Shown piece after piece: positions 37,999 to 47,155 of a stretch of DNA of 64,000 bases; the stretch's first letter is position 1; each line of letters opens with the position of its first letter. The stretch covers positions 6,446 through 70,445 of the forward strand of contig JAGODU010000001.1 in the NCBI GenBank assembly GCA_017998095.1, written 5' to 3'. This DNA is from Prolixibacteraceae bacterium (GTDB lineage Bacteria; Bacteroidota; Bacteroidia; Bacteroidales; Prolixibacteraceae). The notes under the pieces were generated by a model that saw only the letters and a list, made by a program, of their open reading frames with translations, was not told the origin of the DNA and made no database searches. The translations under genes were made by a program, and so were the position numbers.

Positions 37999-38969
37999 AA
38001 AATGCTTCTATTAAGAATACTTATCGCTAACTGTTTTACCACTTCGGATTCCTCTGATTTACTGTTGGCAATAAAAAGAGTTAGTGCTGCTAATGTCGCA
38101 TTATCAATTATTGGCAGTCCATCTGGTTTTAGTAAAGAATTGTTTTTTTTCAAAAAATAAATAAAACAAGCTGCTGCTATGCGTTTGTTCCCATCAATAA
38201 ACGAATGATTTTTAGTAATAAAATACAGTAAGTTCGCTGCCTTTTCTTCGATAGTTGGGTATAGTTCAACTCCATCAAAACTTTGCTTAATCTGATTGAT
38301 TGAGCTATGAAAACTTTCATCTTTTGGCTTGGCAAATACATCTGACTGAAATTCGGAATGCATAGTATTAATCATATCCATATACTCTTTGTAGCTCGGA
38401 AAATTGGTGTTATCTTTATTACGTCCATTTTTATCGAGGGTCCCGTGGTCGTAATCGTCAAGAAGCTCTAGTCCCTTGGCAAACACACGAAGCATTTCAA
38501 ATTCTTCGCCAGTTGTTTGTTCCGTAATAACCCGATTCATTATGCGAATTCCGGTTTTGAGGTAATTCACTTCCTGTTGCTTCTGCTCTAACCTTCTTTC
38601 ATTAATGGCATAACCTTGAACAAGATAATCTTTGAGGCGCTGGGTTGCCCATTGGCGAAACTGAATACCTCGTTTGCTATTTACCCTATAACCAACAGAA
38701 ATTATTATATCAAGATTATAATGATCAATTTCTCTATTTACTTTGCGCTTCCCTTCTTCTTGAACTGTTCGGAATTTCCGAACAGTTGAACCCCTCATTA
38801 ATTCTCCTTCAGAAAAAATACGATTGATATGCTCACTGATATTGGCTTTACTTGAATCAAACAATTTAACCATCTGATTTTGGGTTATCCAAACCGTGTC
38901 AACATCAATCTGGACTCTTATTTCTGTTTCATTATCGACACTTTTAAATATCTCAATTTTATTTTCCAT
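37995..38969 (-). CDS. RhuM-family protein fused to a Fic/Doc domain
   Basis: 324 aa. The N-terminal half (about 1-135) is the virulence RhuM domain: VDTVWITQNQMVKLF, HINRIFSEGEL, YNLDIIISVGYRVNSKRGIQFRQWATQ. The C-terminal half (about 170-310) carries a Fic/Doc core, KNHSFIDGNKRIAAACF, with H255 and the DGNKR loop intact, so a nucleotidyl- or phosphate-transfer activity is possible. RhuM and Fic/Doc fusions are known and often sit on genomic islands. It follows the TnsA-like gene by 34 bp and overlaps the CxxC gene by 4 nt. Targets unknown. Confidence 0.9.
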   Translation of the reverse strand: MENKIEIFKSVDNETEIRVQIDVDTVWITQNQMVKLFDSSKANISEHINRIFSEGELMRGSTVRKFRTVQEEGKRKVNREIDHYNLDIIISVGYRVNSKRGIQFRQWATQRLKDYLVQGYAINERRLEQKQQEVNYLKTGIRIMNRVITEQTTGEEFEMLRVFAKGLELLDDYDHGTLDKNGRNKDNTNFPSYKEYMDMINTMHSEFQSDVFAKPKDESFHSSINQIKQSFDGVELYPTIEEKAANLLYFITKNHSFIDGNKRIAAACFIYFLKKNNSLLKPDGLPIIDNATLAALTLFIANSKSEESEVVKQLAISILNRSIL

Positions 38970-39003
38970 ATCAAGTATATCATAAATTGGTATAATGAAA
39001 TGT

Positions 39004-39996
39004 TCAAATCCTCCGAATTTTATCTTTATGCAATTTATAATAATCTTCTCTTCGATAAAAATCGTTATCGTTTATTTCATATCTGATTTTCAGTCTATCA
39101 CCATATTTTCTTTCTATCTCTATTCTCTTAATATACTTGAACCACACTTTTGCATATTCATTTTCAGATACATTCCCCGTTTCAACTTGTTTAATGAAAT
39201 CATTCTGCCTTTCAGTAATTGGGTTTATTTTACAAAGGTATAGTGCCTCCATCCACGCTCCATAATTCTCAAGTAAATCAATCTCTACAAGATTAAAAAT
39301 CTCTCTTGAACAATTTACATTAAACTTTGTCTTTAAATATTCCAAATGACTTTCTTTTTCATGCTTTGTTTCGTAAATAGCATTAGATTCAAGCAAAATT
39401 TCTTGTTCTCCTTTTGAAGTTGGTATAATACCATATCTTACATATAGTATATAATCCTCGCCTGAAATATCATTTGAATTTAAATATGGAATACTTCGAA
39501 AATATTTCTGCGGGGAATTATTATATTTCTTGTCTAGTTCTATCCATGCCAGCCTACTTTTAATGTTTTTATTTTCATCGACTACCTTTTGAAATAGTGC
39601 TTTCTGTTTTTCGTTAAGGATTATATCTTTTTCAGTTAAAACTTTAAACTTCCAATCTACATTTTTAATCATTAAATAATCCTTAGTTATTTTATTTCTG
39701 AGTTGCATCTCTTCTGAATCTAAAAATTCTTGAGGCTTAATTTCTATTAAATACCCCGTATTATCATTCCATTTCCTTACTAAGAAATCAGGAATATATT
39801 TTCTTGTTTTTTCGTTAATATAATTAGTAACCTCAAGTGTATCCGGATTATAATGAATAGCAACTGGTTCTCTAATCCAACTGCATTTGTTTTCTATGAG
39901 TAAAATAAATTTCAATTCCAGAAGAGAATGATAAAAACACCCCTTATATTGAACATTGATTGAATTATAAGGTCTTTTAGTCTTCATATTTGCCAT
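39004..39996 (-). CDS. TnsA-like endonuclease fused to a MaoP/DUF413-like domain
   Basis: 330 aa. Residues 20-125 match a TnsA-type PD-(D/E)XK nuclease fold: E27 in SLLELKFILL, D70 in KYIPDFLVRKW and E85-x-K87 in YLIEIKP. Residues about 225-300 resemble DUF413 (MaoP/YifE): IDLLENYGAWMEAL, NPITERQNDF and VWFKYIKRI line up with the MaoP pattern LLE..G, P.TE...F and W.KY..RI. There are no TnsB, TnsC or other transposase genes and no Tn7-like ends nearby, so this is a stand-alone nuclease-like gene. It heads a minus-strand block with RhuM-Fic and the CxxC protein. The TnsA assignment is good, the DUF413 assignment is from memory of the family pattern. Confidence 0.75.
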   Translation of the reverse strand: MANMKTKRPYNSINVQYKGCFYHSLLELKFILLIENKCSWIREPVAIHYNPDTLEVTNYINEKTRKYIPDFLVRKWNDNTGYLIEIKPQEFLDSEEMQLRNKITKDYLMIKNVDWKFKVLTEKDIILNEKQKALFQKVVDENKNIKSRLAWIELDKKYNNSPQKYFRSIPYLNSNDISGEDYILYVRYGIIPTSKGEQEILLESNAIYETKHEKESHLEYLKTKFNVNCSREIFNLVEIDLLENYGAWMEALYLCKINPITERQNDFIKQVETGNVSENEYAKVWFKYIKRIEIERKYGDRLKIRYEINDNDFYRREDYYKLHKDKIRRI

Positions 39997-40311
39997 AAGT
40001 TTTAAAATTAAGGGAGAATAATGGTAAACTTAAAATTACTGTTTAAAAAACAATTCAAAGTGTATTTGTAAAAATTAAAACATTAACTATCAACCGTTTA
40101 AGTAATTTAGTTAAGTTTCCAAATCAAAGAATAAATCTAACAAAATATTTTATAGAATCATATTCATAAGTTACATATAACTTCTAAGTTACCTGGAAGA
40201 TATCAAAAAAAAAGGCTGCCAATATTATTGAACAGCCTAATTTACCAAACTTATTAACTTAATCCTATTAAATGTCTATCGTTCTTTCAGAACTTGTTAT
40301 AAAGAAATTAT
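39997..40311. other. Intergenic region in front of the TnsA-like gene
   Basis: About 315 very AT-rich bases. It holds the terminator of the GH43 gene (40204-40238). I found no TAnnTTTG box with proper spacing for the TnsA-like gene, and no inverted repeats resembling transposon ends. Confidence 0.5.
40204..40238 (-). terminator. Terminator of the GH43 gene
   Basis: Stem AGGCTG (40213-40218) / CAGCCT (40233-40238) followed on the minus strand by nine or ten T (40212-40204). It separates the carbohydrate genes from the accessory block. Confidence 0.75.
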
Positions 40312-41763
40312 TTAGTGTGTCTTAAAATTCCACTTTGAATTATCACTATTCATATCAAACTTTGCAAGTGTCGGAGTACTGTCTCCTGAAGAAACCAGGG
40401 CTAACTTTTCCTTTGAATTTGGAACCACCTTTGGCATTATTCTGTATGTTCCGTCAATCAACTGATCTATGCGCCACAATTGCTCGGGTGCACCTGTAAA
40501 AGCAGGAACAGTAATGACTTCTGCTTCTGCTGTTGCTGCCAATGCCCTGTCTGTTCCTTCAATAACAATCTTATAATAAGGACCTCCGGGATATCCTCCT
40601 GCATCAGGAACTGCTGTTATTGTCCATTTCTGATGAGGACGGAACATATAATCACCAATTCTTACATCGATATTTCCTTTTGGCCATGTATCAATCACAT
40701 CTGATAATACCTGCGAAGGAACGGGTTCTATCGGTTCGTTGGGGTCAGGACGAAAACCCCTCATTCTACCAGGCATTCTCACAAAATCGACAACTAACTC
40801 CAAAGCATATCCTCGTCTTTCAGATTCAATCTCATAAGTGCCTTCTTTGAAATTATCTCCGGCAACCGGCCATTCATTTTTCCAAAGTAATGGACGGATA
40901 CCTAAGACACTACGACCACTTTGATCTAAATCTGCTTCATAATGGCACGACAATTTCTGAACACCATCACCAAGGTCTAACAAGCCAAAGTGTCCGGGAC
41001 CAGTAACTCTTCCGCCGGCTGCAATTACCATCTTTCCACCACCTTTCAGCATGTCTCTTCCCATGTTATCAAGATATGGTCCGGTTACTTTTCTTGATCG
41101 GCCAACAACTATGTTGTATGTTGAGTTTGCTCCATCGCAACAAGTTCCATGAGTACCAAGAAGATAATACCATCCGTCACGATACATTAAAGCTGTAGCT
41201 TCACAATCAATGGCAATATTTATTGCTTCATTCCCTTCCACACGCTTTCCTGTTTTAGGATCAAGTTCAACAAGGCGAATGAAACCAAAATAAGTTCCGT
41301 AGGAACACCATAATCTTCCATCTGTTGGATCCAAAAGAAGTCCCGGGTCAATTGCATCGCAATCTTCCTCTCCATCGGATGAAGCAACCTGAATAGCTTC
41401 AGTATATTTGAAATCGGGAGAATTCGGGTCAAGTGTTTTATTCCACATTGTAAGAATTATTCCATTATGTCTGCCTCCAAGTCCACCACCTGTTGCTCCA
41501 TAAACAATAAGGTAACGATCACCAATTTTTAATGCATCCGGCGCAGCACCTCCTCCGGGTCTTACTCCACCTCCATTCCATGTCCAGCCATCTTCAGATA
41601 TTAATCCGCCTCCGCCTGTACCAAACGTATAATACTTTCCATCACAGTACATAATTGTCGATGGATCATGTATAAAAGGTTTACCAATTTGTGCTGATGC
41701 TGTTCCTGCGAATAACAGTGACAACAGGGCTATTATGCTTAATATTTTAATTTTAGATTTCAT
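40312..41763 (-). CDS. Secreted GH43 arabinan-active glycosidase with C-terminal lectin-like tail
   Basis: 483 aa from ATG 41763, giving a signal peptide (KILSIIALLSLLFAGTASA); ten more codons are open upstream. The five-blade GH43 domain has all three acidic residues: base D33 in FIHDPSTIM, pKa modulator D139 in DAIDPGLLL and acid E188 in DCEATALMYRDGWYYL. Similar to endo- or exo-acting arabinanases. The last 110 residues (YKIVIEGTDRALAAT, LWRIDQLIDGTYRI) look like a ricin-type or similar carbohydrate-binding module. It is followed by its own terminator. Exact bond specificity cannot be read from the sequence. Confidence 0.88.
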   Translation of the reverse strand: MKSKIKILSIIALLSLLFAGTASAQIGKPFIHDPSTIMYCDGKYYTFGTGGGGLISEDGWTWNGGGVRPGGGAAPDALKIGDRYLIVYGATGGGLGGRHNGIILTMWNKTLDPNSPDFKYTEAIQVASSDGEEDCDAIDPGLLLDPTDGRLWCSYGTYFGFIRLVELDPKTGKRVEGNEAINIAIDCEATALMYRDGWYYLLGTHGTCCDGANSTYNIVVGRSRKVTGPYLDNMGRDMLKGGGKMVIAAGGRVTGPGHFGLLDLGDGVQKLSCHYEADLDQSGRSVLGIRPLLWKNEWPVAGDNFKEGTYEIESERRGYALELVVDFVRMPGRMRGFRPDPNEPIEPVPSQVLSDVIDTWPKGNIDVRIGDYMFRPHQKWTITAVPDAGGYPGGPYYKIVIEGTDRALAATAEAEVITVPAFTGAPEQLWRIDQLIDGTYRIMPKVVPNSKEKLALVSSGDSTPTLAKFDMNSDNSKWNFKTH

Positions 41764-41833
41764 CCGTAATTGATTTATATAGAAAATACTCATTTCAAAA
41801 TTTCCTTATTTTTCCAGTAAAAGACTTGTGGGT

Positions 41834-42568
41834 TTATTCACAACTAATAGTCAGGTTTTTAACAGGCTGTCCTTTTTCATCGAGAAAGCGAACACAGAAA
41901 TCACTCATCCCCGGGCCATTGATAACTGCTCCCCTGATTATATTCTTTCCTTTGTTCAAAGTCAGACGAGTTGAAACTCCATCATCCATAACCATGCGTC
42001 TGTCTCCTGAAAGCAACAAAGCTTCCTTTCCATTTAGCCACCACATTGATGCTGAATTTGAGCCAACTGCCAATCTTACATTTTTCATTTCTTCCTGACT
42101 GTTAACAACAGTTACTGCCCAAAATAAAACCCCGTAAATTTGTTTATTTAAACCTGAGGCAAAACGAAACAACTTTACGTTGAAGTTTTTACTATCCATT
42201 GCATGCCAGGTTAATTCCTGTTCTTCTACTTTTACCTTATCACCATTTTTAGGAACAACAGTAAATTGATTTGGGAAATACTCTGTTGAAAATGCTGTTC
42301 TTAAGTAGCTGTCTGTGAAAACAGTATTGCTACGATTTGGTTTGTTAATTGGTTCTAAAAGCAACCAACGCTGAATAAAACCATCAGCATCCGGAGTCTT
42401 CATTTTTGCTGTAGCCGGAGTGAAGTATTCTGTGATGCTTCGTGGGGTAACGTTTTGAACTGTAGCATCTTTCTTTTCTCCGGATGTTACAGGTTGTCCT
42501 TGTAATCCCAGTCCTGCCAAAATTACAAAGCTAATAATCAATAATAACGATTTTGGTTTAGTGTTCAT
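41834..42568 (-). CDS. Secreted protein of unknown function, carbohydrate-cluster associated
   Basis: 244 aa with signal peptide (SLLLIISFVILAGLGLQG). The mature part (FIQRWLLLEPI, LFWAVTVVNSQEEMKNVRLAVGSNSASMWWLNGKEA, KGKNIIRGAVINGPGMSDFCVRF) looks like a galactose-binding beta-sandwich of the kind appended to secreted esterases and glycosidases, here as a single-domain protein. No catalytic motif is visible. It lies 70 bp upstream of the GH43 gene on the same strand, so it probably shares its message and helps bind or process the same polysaccharide. Confidence 0.65.
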   Translation of the reverse strand: MNTKPKSLLLIISFVILAGLGLQGQPVTSGEKKDATVQNVTPRSITEYFTPATAKMKTPDADGFIQRWLLLEPINKPNRSNTVFTDSYLRTAFSTEYFPNQFTVVPKNGDKVKVEEQELTWHAMDSKNFNVKLFRFASGLNKQIYGVLFWAVTVVNSQEEMKNVRLAVGSNSASMWWLNGKEALLLSGDRRMVMDDGVSTRLTLNKGKNIIRGAVINGPGMSDFCVRFLDEKGQPVKNLTISCE

Positions 42569-42714
42569 TGTAGCTAATTATAGTGTTTATGATTGTTTCA
42601 TTCTAAAGAAAATCATTTTAAAAATGATAGAATTATTAATTTTTATATAAGACTACGAAAAAGCCTAAAAGTTTAAAGAAGATTTATAATTATTGGCTCA
42701 GAAAAAAGAATATA

Positions 42715-43314
42715 CTACTTCATATTTTTTAAAATTTCCTTACCAAAATCCATACATTCAGTGCGTTTCAGATTATCATATTCTTCCATATTAGGAAAAG
42801 ACTGCATTTGTTTCCTGACATCAGGTTCCAAAAGCCCCCAGGTAATACGACCTAAAAAAACTTTTGCCGGCACTCTTTCAACGCCGGTAAGTTTAACCAG
42901 ATGATTGTCGAAGAAACTTTGATATTGATTTTGAGTAACTGCTTGTCTCATGTTTCCGCAAACAGCAAAATATCCTCTGATTTTATTTTTAAATTCATCT
43001 TTGTGTTTGATTAAATAATCCTGCAATTCCTTTGGAGTAACGCCACTTCTAATTGAGCCCCCTACGATAATATGTTTGTATTTAGACAAATCCGGATTCT
43101 CACGAACATCAAAAACTTTGGCTATTCCATCCATACCTTCAGAAATCCAAACACCTGCATCACGTGAAGTTCCACACCACGTTCCATAAAGTATAGCCCA
43201 TTCAACATTTTCAGTAGTGGGATAATATTCCAATGCCATGGCTTTACGATGTAAAAGTAAAGCTCCGGCAGCTACAATACCTGTCTTAAAGAAGTCTCGT
43301 TTGTTCATGTCCAT
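42715..43314 (-). CDS. Flavodoxin-domain protein with Tat-like N-terminus
   Basis: 199 aa. The N-terminus NKRDFFKTGIVAAGALLL looks like a twin-arginine-type signal with KR in place of RR, so export is likely but not certain. The rest is a flavodoxin-like domain (PF12724 type, related to HemG): AILYGTWCGTSRDAGVWI for the FMN phosphate loop, HIIVGGSIRSG and GYFAVCGNMRQ. Probably an FMN protein in electron transfer at the membrane. It stands alone, flanked by about 150-bp AT-rich gaps. Confidence 0.8.
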   Translation of the reverse strand: MDMNKRDFFKTGIVAAGALLLHRKAMALEYYPTTENVEWAILYGTWCGTSRDAGVWISEGMDGIAKVFDVRENPDLSKYKHIIVGGSIRSGVTPKELQDYLIKHKDEFKNKIRGYFAVCGNMRQAVTQNQYQSFFDNHLVKLTGVERVPAKVFLGRITWGLLEPDVRKQMQSFPNMEEYDNLKRTECMDFGKEILKNMK

Positions 43315-43497
43315 TTTTTTAATAAGTGAAAAAAGTTAAAAGTATATCAATAATTCTTAAGGAAAAATTAGAGTTAACATTGTCATTTATAAACCTTTGA
43401 TTACTTTATTATCTATAATCTTTTTTAAAAAAGAAACAATTTTTTTTAATTTAGACTATTCATAAGTAATTAAGTTTAAAGTCATAAAACAGAAATA

Positions 43498-44919
43498 TTA
43501 CCTTTTACCCATCCACCTTTTATATGGCCTGAAGAAGGGGAACACTTTCATCATGTCCTTTTCAAGTTTTGAAACACCATTGATATTAAATGCAAGATTA
43601 ATGCTTCCGCCAAATGTTCTGCTATGAGAGCTGATAGCTAGTCCCCAGAGGTTATTTGTTGAAATAGAAAATCTAATTGATTCGCTTTTAAATGAAATTC
43701 CAAATGGTATATTTAAATACGACCTGTTTGTAAGGTTCAATCCGGCAGAAAGAGTCCAGTAGTCGTTTAAATAATAATCACCGGAAATCAGGAATGATTC
43801 ATCGATAAATTTATCGATAAAAGTCAGTCTATTTACTGCATAAAGGTTTATCTTCCGATCGTATTTGTATTCTGCAGCCAAATAAAGTTTCACAGGTGCA
43901 ACAGTTGCATGGAAATCATCCCCGGGAGTCATTGCACTATAGAAGAGTGTATCGGCAATACTTATATTTTCCAAATCTTCAATCACAGTTTCATCTTTGG
44001 GGAAGTTAACCAGATTTGATATTTCAAGCCCGCTCCACCTGCTTGTTCCATCGATGTTGATGCTATAGTTATCAGTGAGCCAGGTAATGAAACCCAGGTC
44101 AAGAATGCTGGCTGAAAACTTAAGTCGAGGGTCATATTTATATTCCATTCCAAAGTCCAGTCCAAGACCGGGATTTCTGAATTGGAACAAGTAATCGGAT
44201 AAGGAATACTCAGGGTGAAGTTCAACTCCATTGACAAAACCTGCATCGTTGACAGACAGGTCGACAGGGCCGGAAGCCAGAACCTTCCCTTTAAGCCCGA
44301 TATCTATGTAATCATAAAGCGAATCTGTAACAATAGAAATATTTGCATTTGCATTTATGCCATTCTTTCCAAAGTATAATTTGGCAGCTGCTCCAAAAAC
44401 CAGGTTGTCATTTAATTCTTTTGAATAAGAGAATTGCCATGTAGAATAGTTCTTTACAGAAATTGGTATGTCAGTTATAAAAGGTTCACTGATAAAAGCG
44501 CCATTACCCTTGTTAATCAGCTTAATGATATTTTTCTCAAAGCTTGCTGCGGCATTAAGGTTTTCATAAACCTGAAAACCCCATTTTGCATCCAGCCAAT
44601 GACCTGAAAAGCGAATAAAGCTCATTGTCGAGTTGAATATCAATATATTTTCCTTTCCGGCTCTTTTATATAGACGATTCATATCAATGATATTCATATT
44701 ATTTTCTTTTGAAAAAATATCACTAAGTGAAACCGGAAGATTCAGCTCAAAGCTGGTAGCTGATACAGGTAAAACAGAACCCTCAAATTGTACGTCGTTA
44801 AGATTAAAGGCAGGATTAAAGAAAAGAGGATTATTTTTATTCTGATAATCAAGAATATTGTGTTGAGCTGAAATATTTTGTCCAAAAAGGACAAAAATAA
44901 TAAGGATAGAAATCCTCAT
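43498..44919 (-). CDS. DUF5723 outer-membrane beta-barrel protein
   Basis: 473 aa from ATG 44919, chosen because it gives a signal peptide (MRISILIIFVLFGQNISA) and removes an overlap with the gene upstream. The alternating aromatic and polar pattern (LKFSASILDLGFITW, YWTLSAGLNLTNRSYLNIPFGISF) and the start NPLFFNPAFNLNDVQFEG, plus the late NLWGLAISSHSRTFGGSINLAF, fit DUF5723, predicted outer-membrane barrels of Bacteroidota with unknown role, PorP/OmpA-like in style. It follows the lipoprotein gene by 22 bp, one operon. Confidence 0.8.
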   Translation of the reverse strand: MRISILIIFVLFGQNISAQHNILDYQNKNNPLFFNPAFNLNDVQFEGSVLPVSATSFELNLPVSLSDIFSKENNMNIIDMNRLYKRAGKENILIFNSTMSFIRFSGHWLDAKWGFQVYENLNAAASFEKNIIKLINKGNGAFISEPFITDIPISVKNYSTWQFSYSKELNDNLVFGAAAKLYFGKNGINANANISIVTDSLYDYIDIGLKGKVLASGPVDLSVNDAGFVNGVELHPEYSLSDYLFQFRNPGLGLDFGMEYKYDPRLKFSASILDLGFITWLTDNYSINIDGTSRWSGLEISNLVNFPKDETVIEDLENISIADTLFYSAMTPGDDFHATVAPVKLYLAAEYKYDRKINLYAVNRLTFIDKFIDESFLISGDYYLNDYWTLSAGLNLTNRSYLNIPFGISFKSESIRFSISTNNLWGLAISSHSRTFGGSINLAFNINGVSKLEKDMMKVFPFFRPYKRWMGKR

Positions 44920-44941
44920 CAAAGAATGATATATGCGTTTA

Positions 44942-47017
44942 TTATAAATCAGCTGTAACATCAAGTATTATCTTAAGGTCAAAACCATTTTCATATTTAA
45001 GTTTAGCCGGTTTTTCACCATCAGAAGGAGATAATATAGTTGCCTCTAAAAGGAATGAATTTGATTTCTTTAAATTTTCAATATCTACTCCTTCGATTAC
45101 CATTTTATTCTCCGATACAGTTTCTGAAGTAACATTACCAAATTCATCTGTTTGAGCTGCATCAAGCACTTTTACAAATAATTCTCTTCCTGTAGTGGTT
45201 TTTGTTAAAGTGTCAAATGGTATGACAGATAAATTAATCTGCAAAGGCATATCATTTCTTGCCCTGAAAATCATTTCAGCACGTTTAACCTTTTCCAGCA
45301 TATTGGCTGCAGAGAAAAGCAAAGTATCGTAAAAAGTAAAAAATCCTCCTTTAACTAAAATAGGCACTTCAAATTCCATCCCTATCCTGAAAATATCATC
45401 AGGAGAAACAAAGTTTAAATGCTTGTTATCAGGCTTACCATTAGGGTTAAATATCATACCAACAGAAAAGATAATTGAATCATCGGGTGGAAGCTTAATA
45501 AAATCAAGGATATTGGAATTTGAAGAATTAAATTCAAGTTCAGAATATTTAGGAGATTCCTCCTTATTCAATGGATATTCAATAAGATAATCCTTATGGG
45601 AAATATCCACAGATTGTCCTTTTGTATTACTTGCTTTGATATTAATATTACTTTCAACAGGAATTCCGATAGGGTTGGTTAAAAGGACTTTAAAAACAGG
45701 ATCATTACTAAATACTTCTCCCTGGATTTTGTTCCATATTTCCTGATTGAATTTGAATCCTTTATGCGAAAAATCAACATCTCTGTTTCCAAAATAACCT
45801 TCAATAAATGAGAACCTCATCCCTCTTAACACTATTGAATATTCATAGCTGTCTGTTGATCTGAGCTTTATAAATTCTTCATCTTCATTTTTATATTCAA
45901 AGAAATATTCAAAATGATTAAGCTGATTATTTTGTCCGGCCATAAGCAGTTCGCATCCTGATATATCAATAACCTTATCAATAACACCACTTTTATCAAG
46001 TTCAACAGAAAAAGAAACCGGTTTTCCATCCTTTTGTAAATTGAGTAAATTGATAGTCAGAATTCCTCCGGGTTCAAATCTCTTATGAATATTGAAAAGT
46101 ATTTCTCCTGATTCAATAATTGCCTTACTAATTTCCACCTGGTCAGCAATCTGCATATTAATTTGTTTAATGCCACTGCTGTATTTAAAATCAAAAGAAT
46201 CAAAAACACCTTGATCCAGGAGAACATCAGTTAATTCGACAGTAATTTCAAAGCCGTTATTCATTTCAATTATAACTTCATCAGGTGTCTCAAAGAAGTG
46301 AAGCTTAGTGATTTTGTAATAAATAGGAGCCTTTACACTTTTATTTGCAAGACTGAAAGAGTATTTTTCAGACTCGCCGGGGTTCAATCCTCCCGGTGAT
46401 TTTTTACCAAACTCAAGAATCTGAATAACGTTCATTTCATTATCAAAAACCTGAAATTCAACTTCGCAATTAGCCGGAAAATTATTTTTAAGTGAAAAAT
46501 CAATATTACCTGTATTGAAATCAGCCTCACGTATAAAATTAAAATCAGCAATTTCCCATGTCAAGAGTGCAGAATATTCAGCACCAATCTGAGCATCCGG
46601 GAAAATATGTCTTTCGCCATCAGAAAAATTAGAAACTTCATCTGAGATTTTAACTCTGTCAATTAGTTCTTTTAAGTTTATCAATTCGTAATAAGTTGAA
46701 TCTTTCAGGCTTATTAAACCTAAAGTTTCAGAGCTTTCAACAACAGGAATTGCTGACGGTAAAGAGAAAAAATCATTAACAGTAAGTTCAAGAACTTCAT
46801 CTTCCCTGAATTTAAAAACAAGTTCATTTTCATTTCCGGTCTGGAATAGTGAATCTTCAGTAAAATTAGACAGTATATCGCCCAAAGTAAATGATCCGAA
46901 AGCAACAGGAGCTATAAGCTGAGTATCTGTTTTCATTTCGAAATCATTGTATTTGTCCAGACAAGAATTAAAAAGCACAACGATTATGGATATCAGAATT
47001 ATGTTTTTTAGCCTCAT
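44942..47017 (-). CDS. Large lipoprotein of unknown function
   Basis: 691 aa from ATG 47017, which begins a lipoprotein signal (LILISIIVVLFNSCLDK-like, cysteine about residue 18); 28 further codons are open upstream but would begin in the promoter region. The body is rich in beta-strand patterns and acidic residues (for example FSLANKSVKAPIYYKIT, ILTINLLNLQKDGKPVSFSVEL), without any catalytic motif I recognise. It is the first gene of an operon with the DUF5723 barrel, so it may be its periplasmic or surface partner. Confidence 0.7.
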   Translation of the reverse strand: MRLKNIILISIIVVLFNSCLDKYNDFEMKTDTQLIAPVAFGSFTLGDILSNFTEDSLFQTGNENELVFKFREDEVLELTVNDFFSLPSAIPVVESSETLGLISLKDSTYYELINLKELIDRVKISDEVSNFSDGERHIFPDAQIGAEYSALLTWEIADFNFIREADFNTGNIDFSLKNNFPANCEVEFQVFDNEMNVIQILEFGKKSPGGLNPGESEKYSFSLANKSVKAPIYYKITKLHFFETPDEVIIEMNNGFEITVELTDVLLDQGVFDSFDFKYSSGIKQINMQIADQVEISKAIIESGEILFNIHKRFEPGGILTINLLNLQKDGKPVSFSVELDKSGVIDKVIDISGCELLMAGQNNQLNHFEYFFEYKNEDEEFIKLRSTDSYEYSIVLRGMRFSFIEGYFGNRDVDFSHKGFKFNQEIWNKIQGEVFSNDPVFKVLLTNPIGIPVESNINIKASNTKGQSVDISHKDYLIEYPLNKEESPKYSELEFNSSNSNILDFIKLPPDDSIIFSVGMIFNPNGKPDNKHLNFVSPDDIFRIGMEFEVPILVKGGFFTFYDTLLFSAANMLEKVKRAEMIFRARNDMPLQINLSVIPFDTLTKTTTGRELFVKVLDAAQTDEFGNVTSETVSENKMVIEGVDIENLKKSNSFLLEATILSPSDGEKPAKLKYENGFDLKIILDVTADL

Positions 47018-47071
47018 TATCAGAGCATCTTCTTTCAAATAAATGTATACCAATATTTTAAATAAGGTTTC

Positions 47072-47102
47072 CAAAATTAAACTAAAATGGGCAAAATCCA
47101 AA
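47072..47102 (-). promoter_or_regulatory. Promoter of the lipoprotein/DUF5723 operon
   Basis: Minus strand: TTTG (47102-47099), exactly 19 bp spacer, TAATTTTG (47079-47072). Both boxes match the Bacteroidota consensus. The start codon 47017 lies about 55 bp downstream. Confidence 0.65.
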
Positions 47103-47155
47103 TTGCAAAGCTTTAACTAAACGCAAAAACAAAAGGAATTCGTATACTTTAATAT

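Noticed and set aside
39004..39996. A Tn7-like transposon
   Set aside because: Only a TnsA-like protein is present; no TnsB, TnsC, TniQ or end repeats were found nearby.
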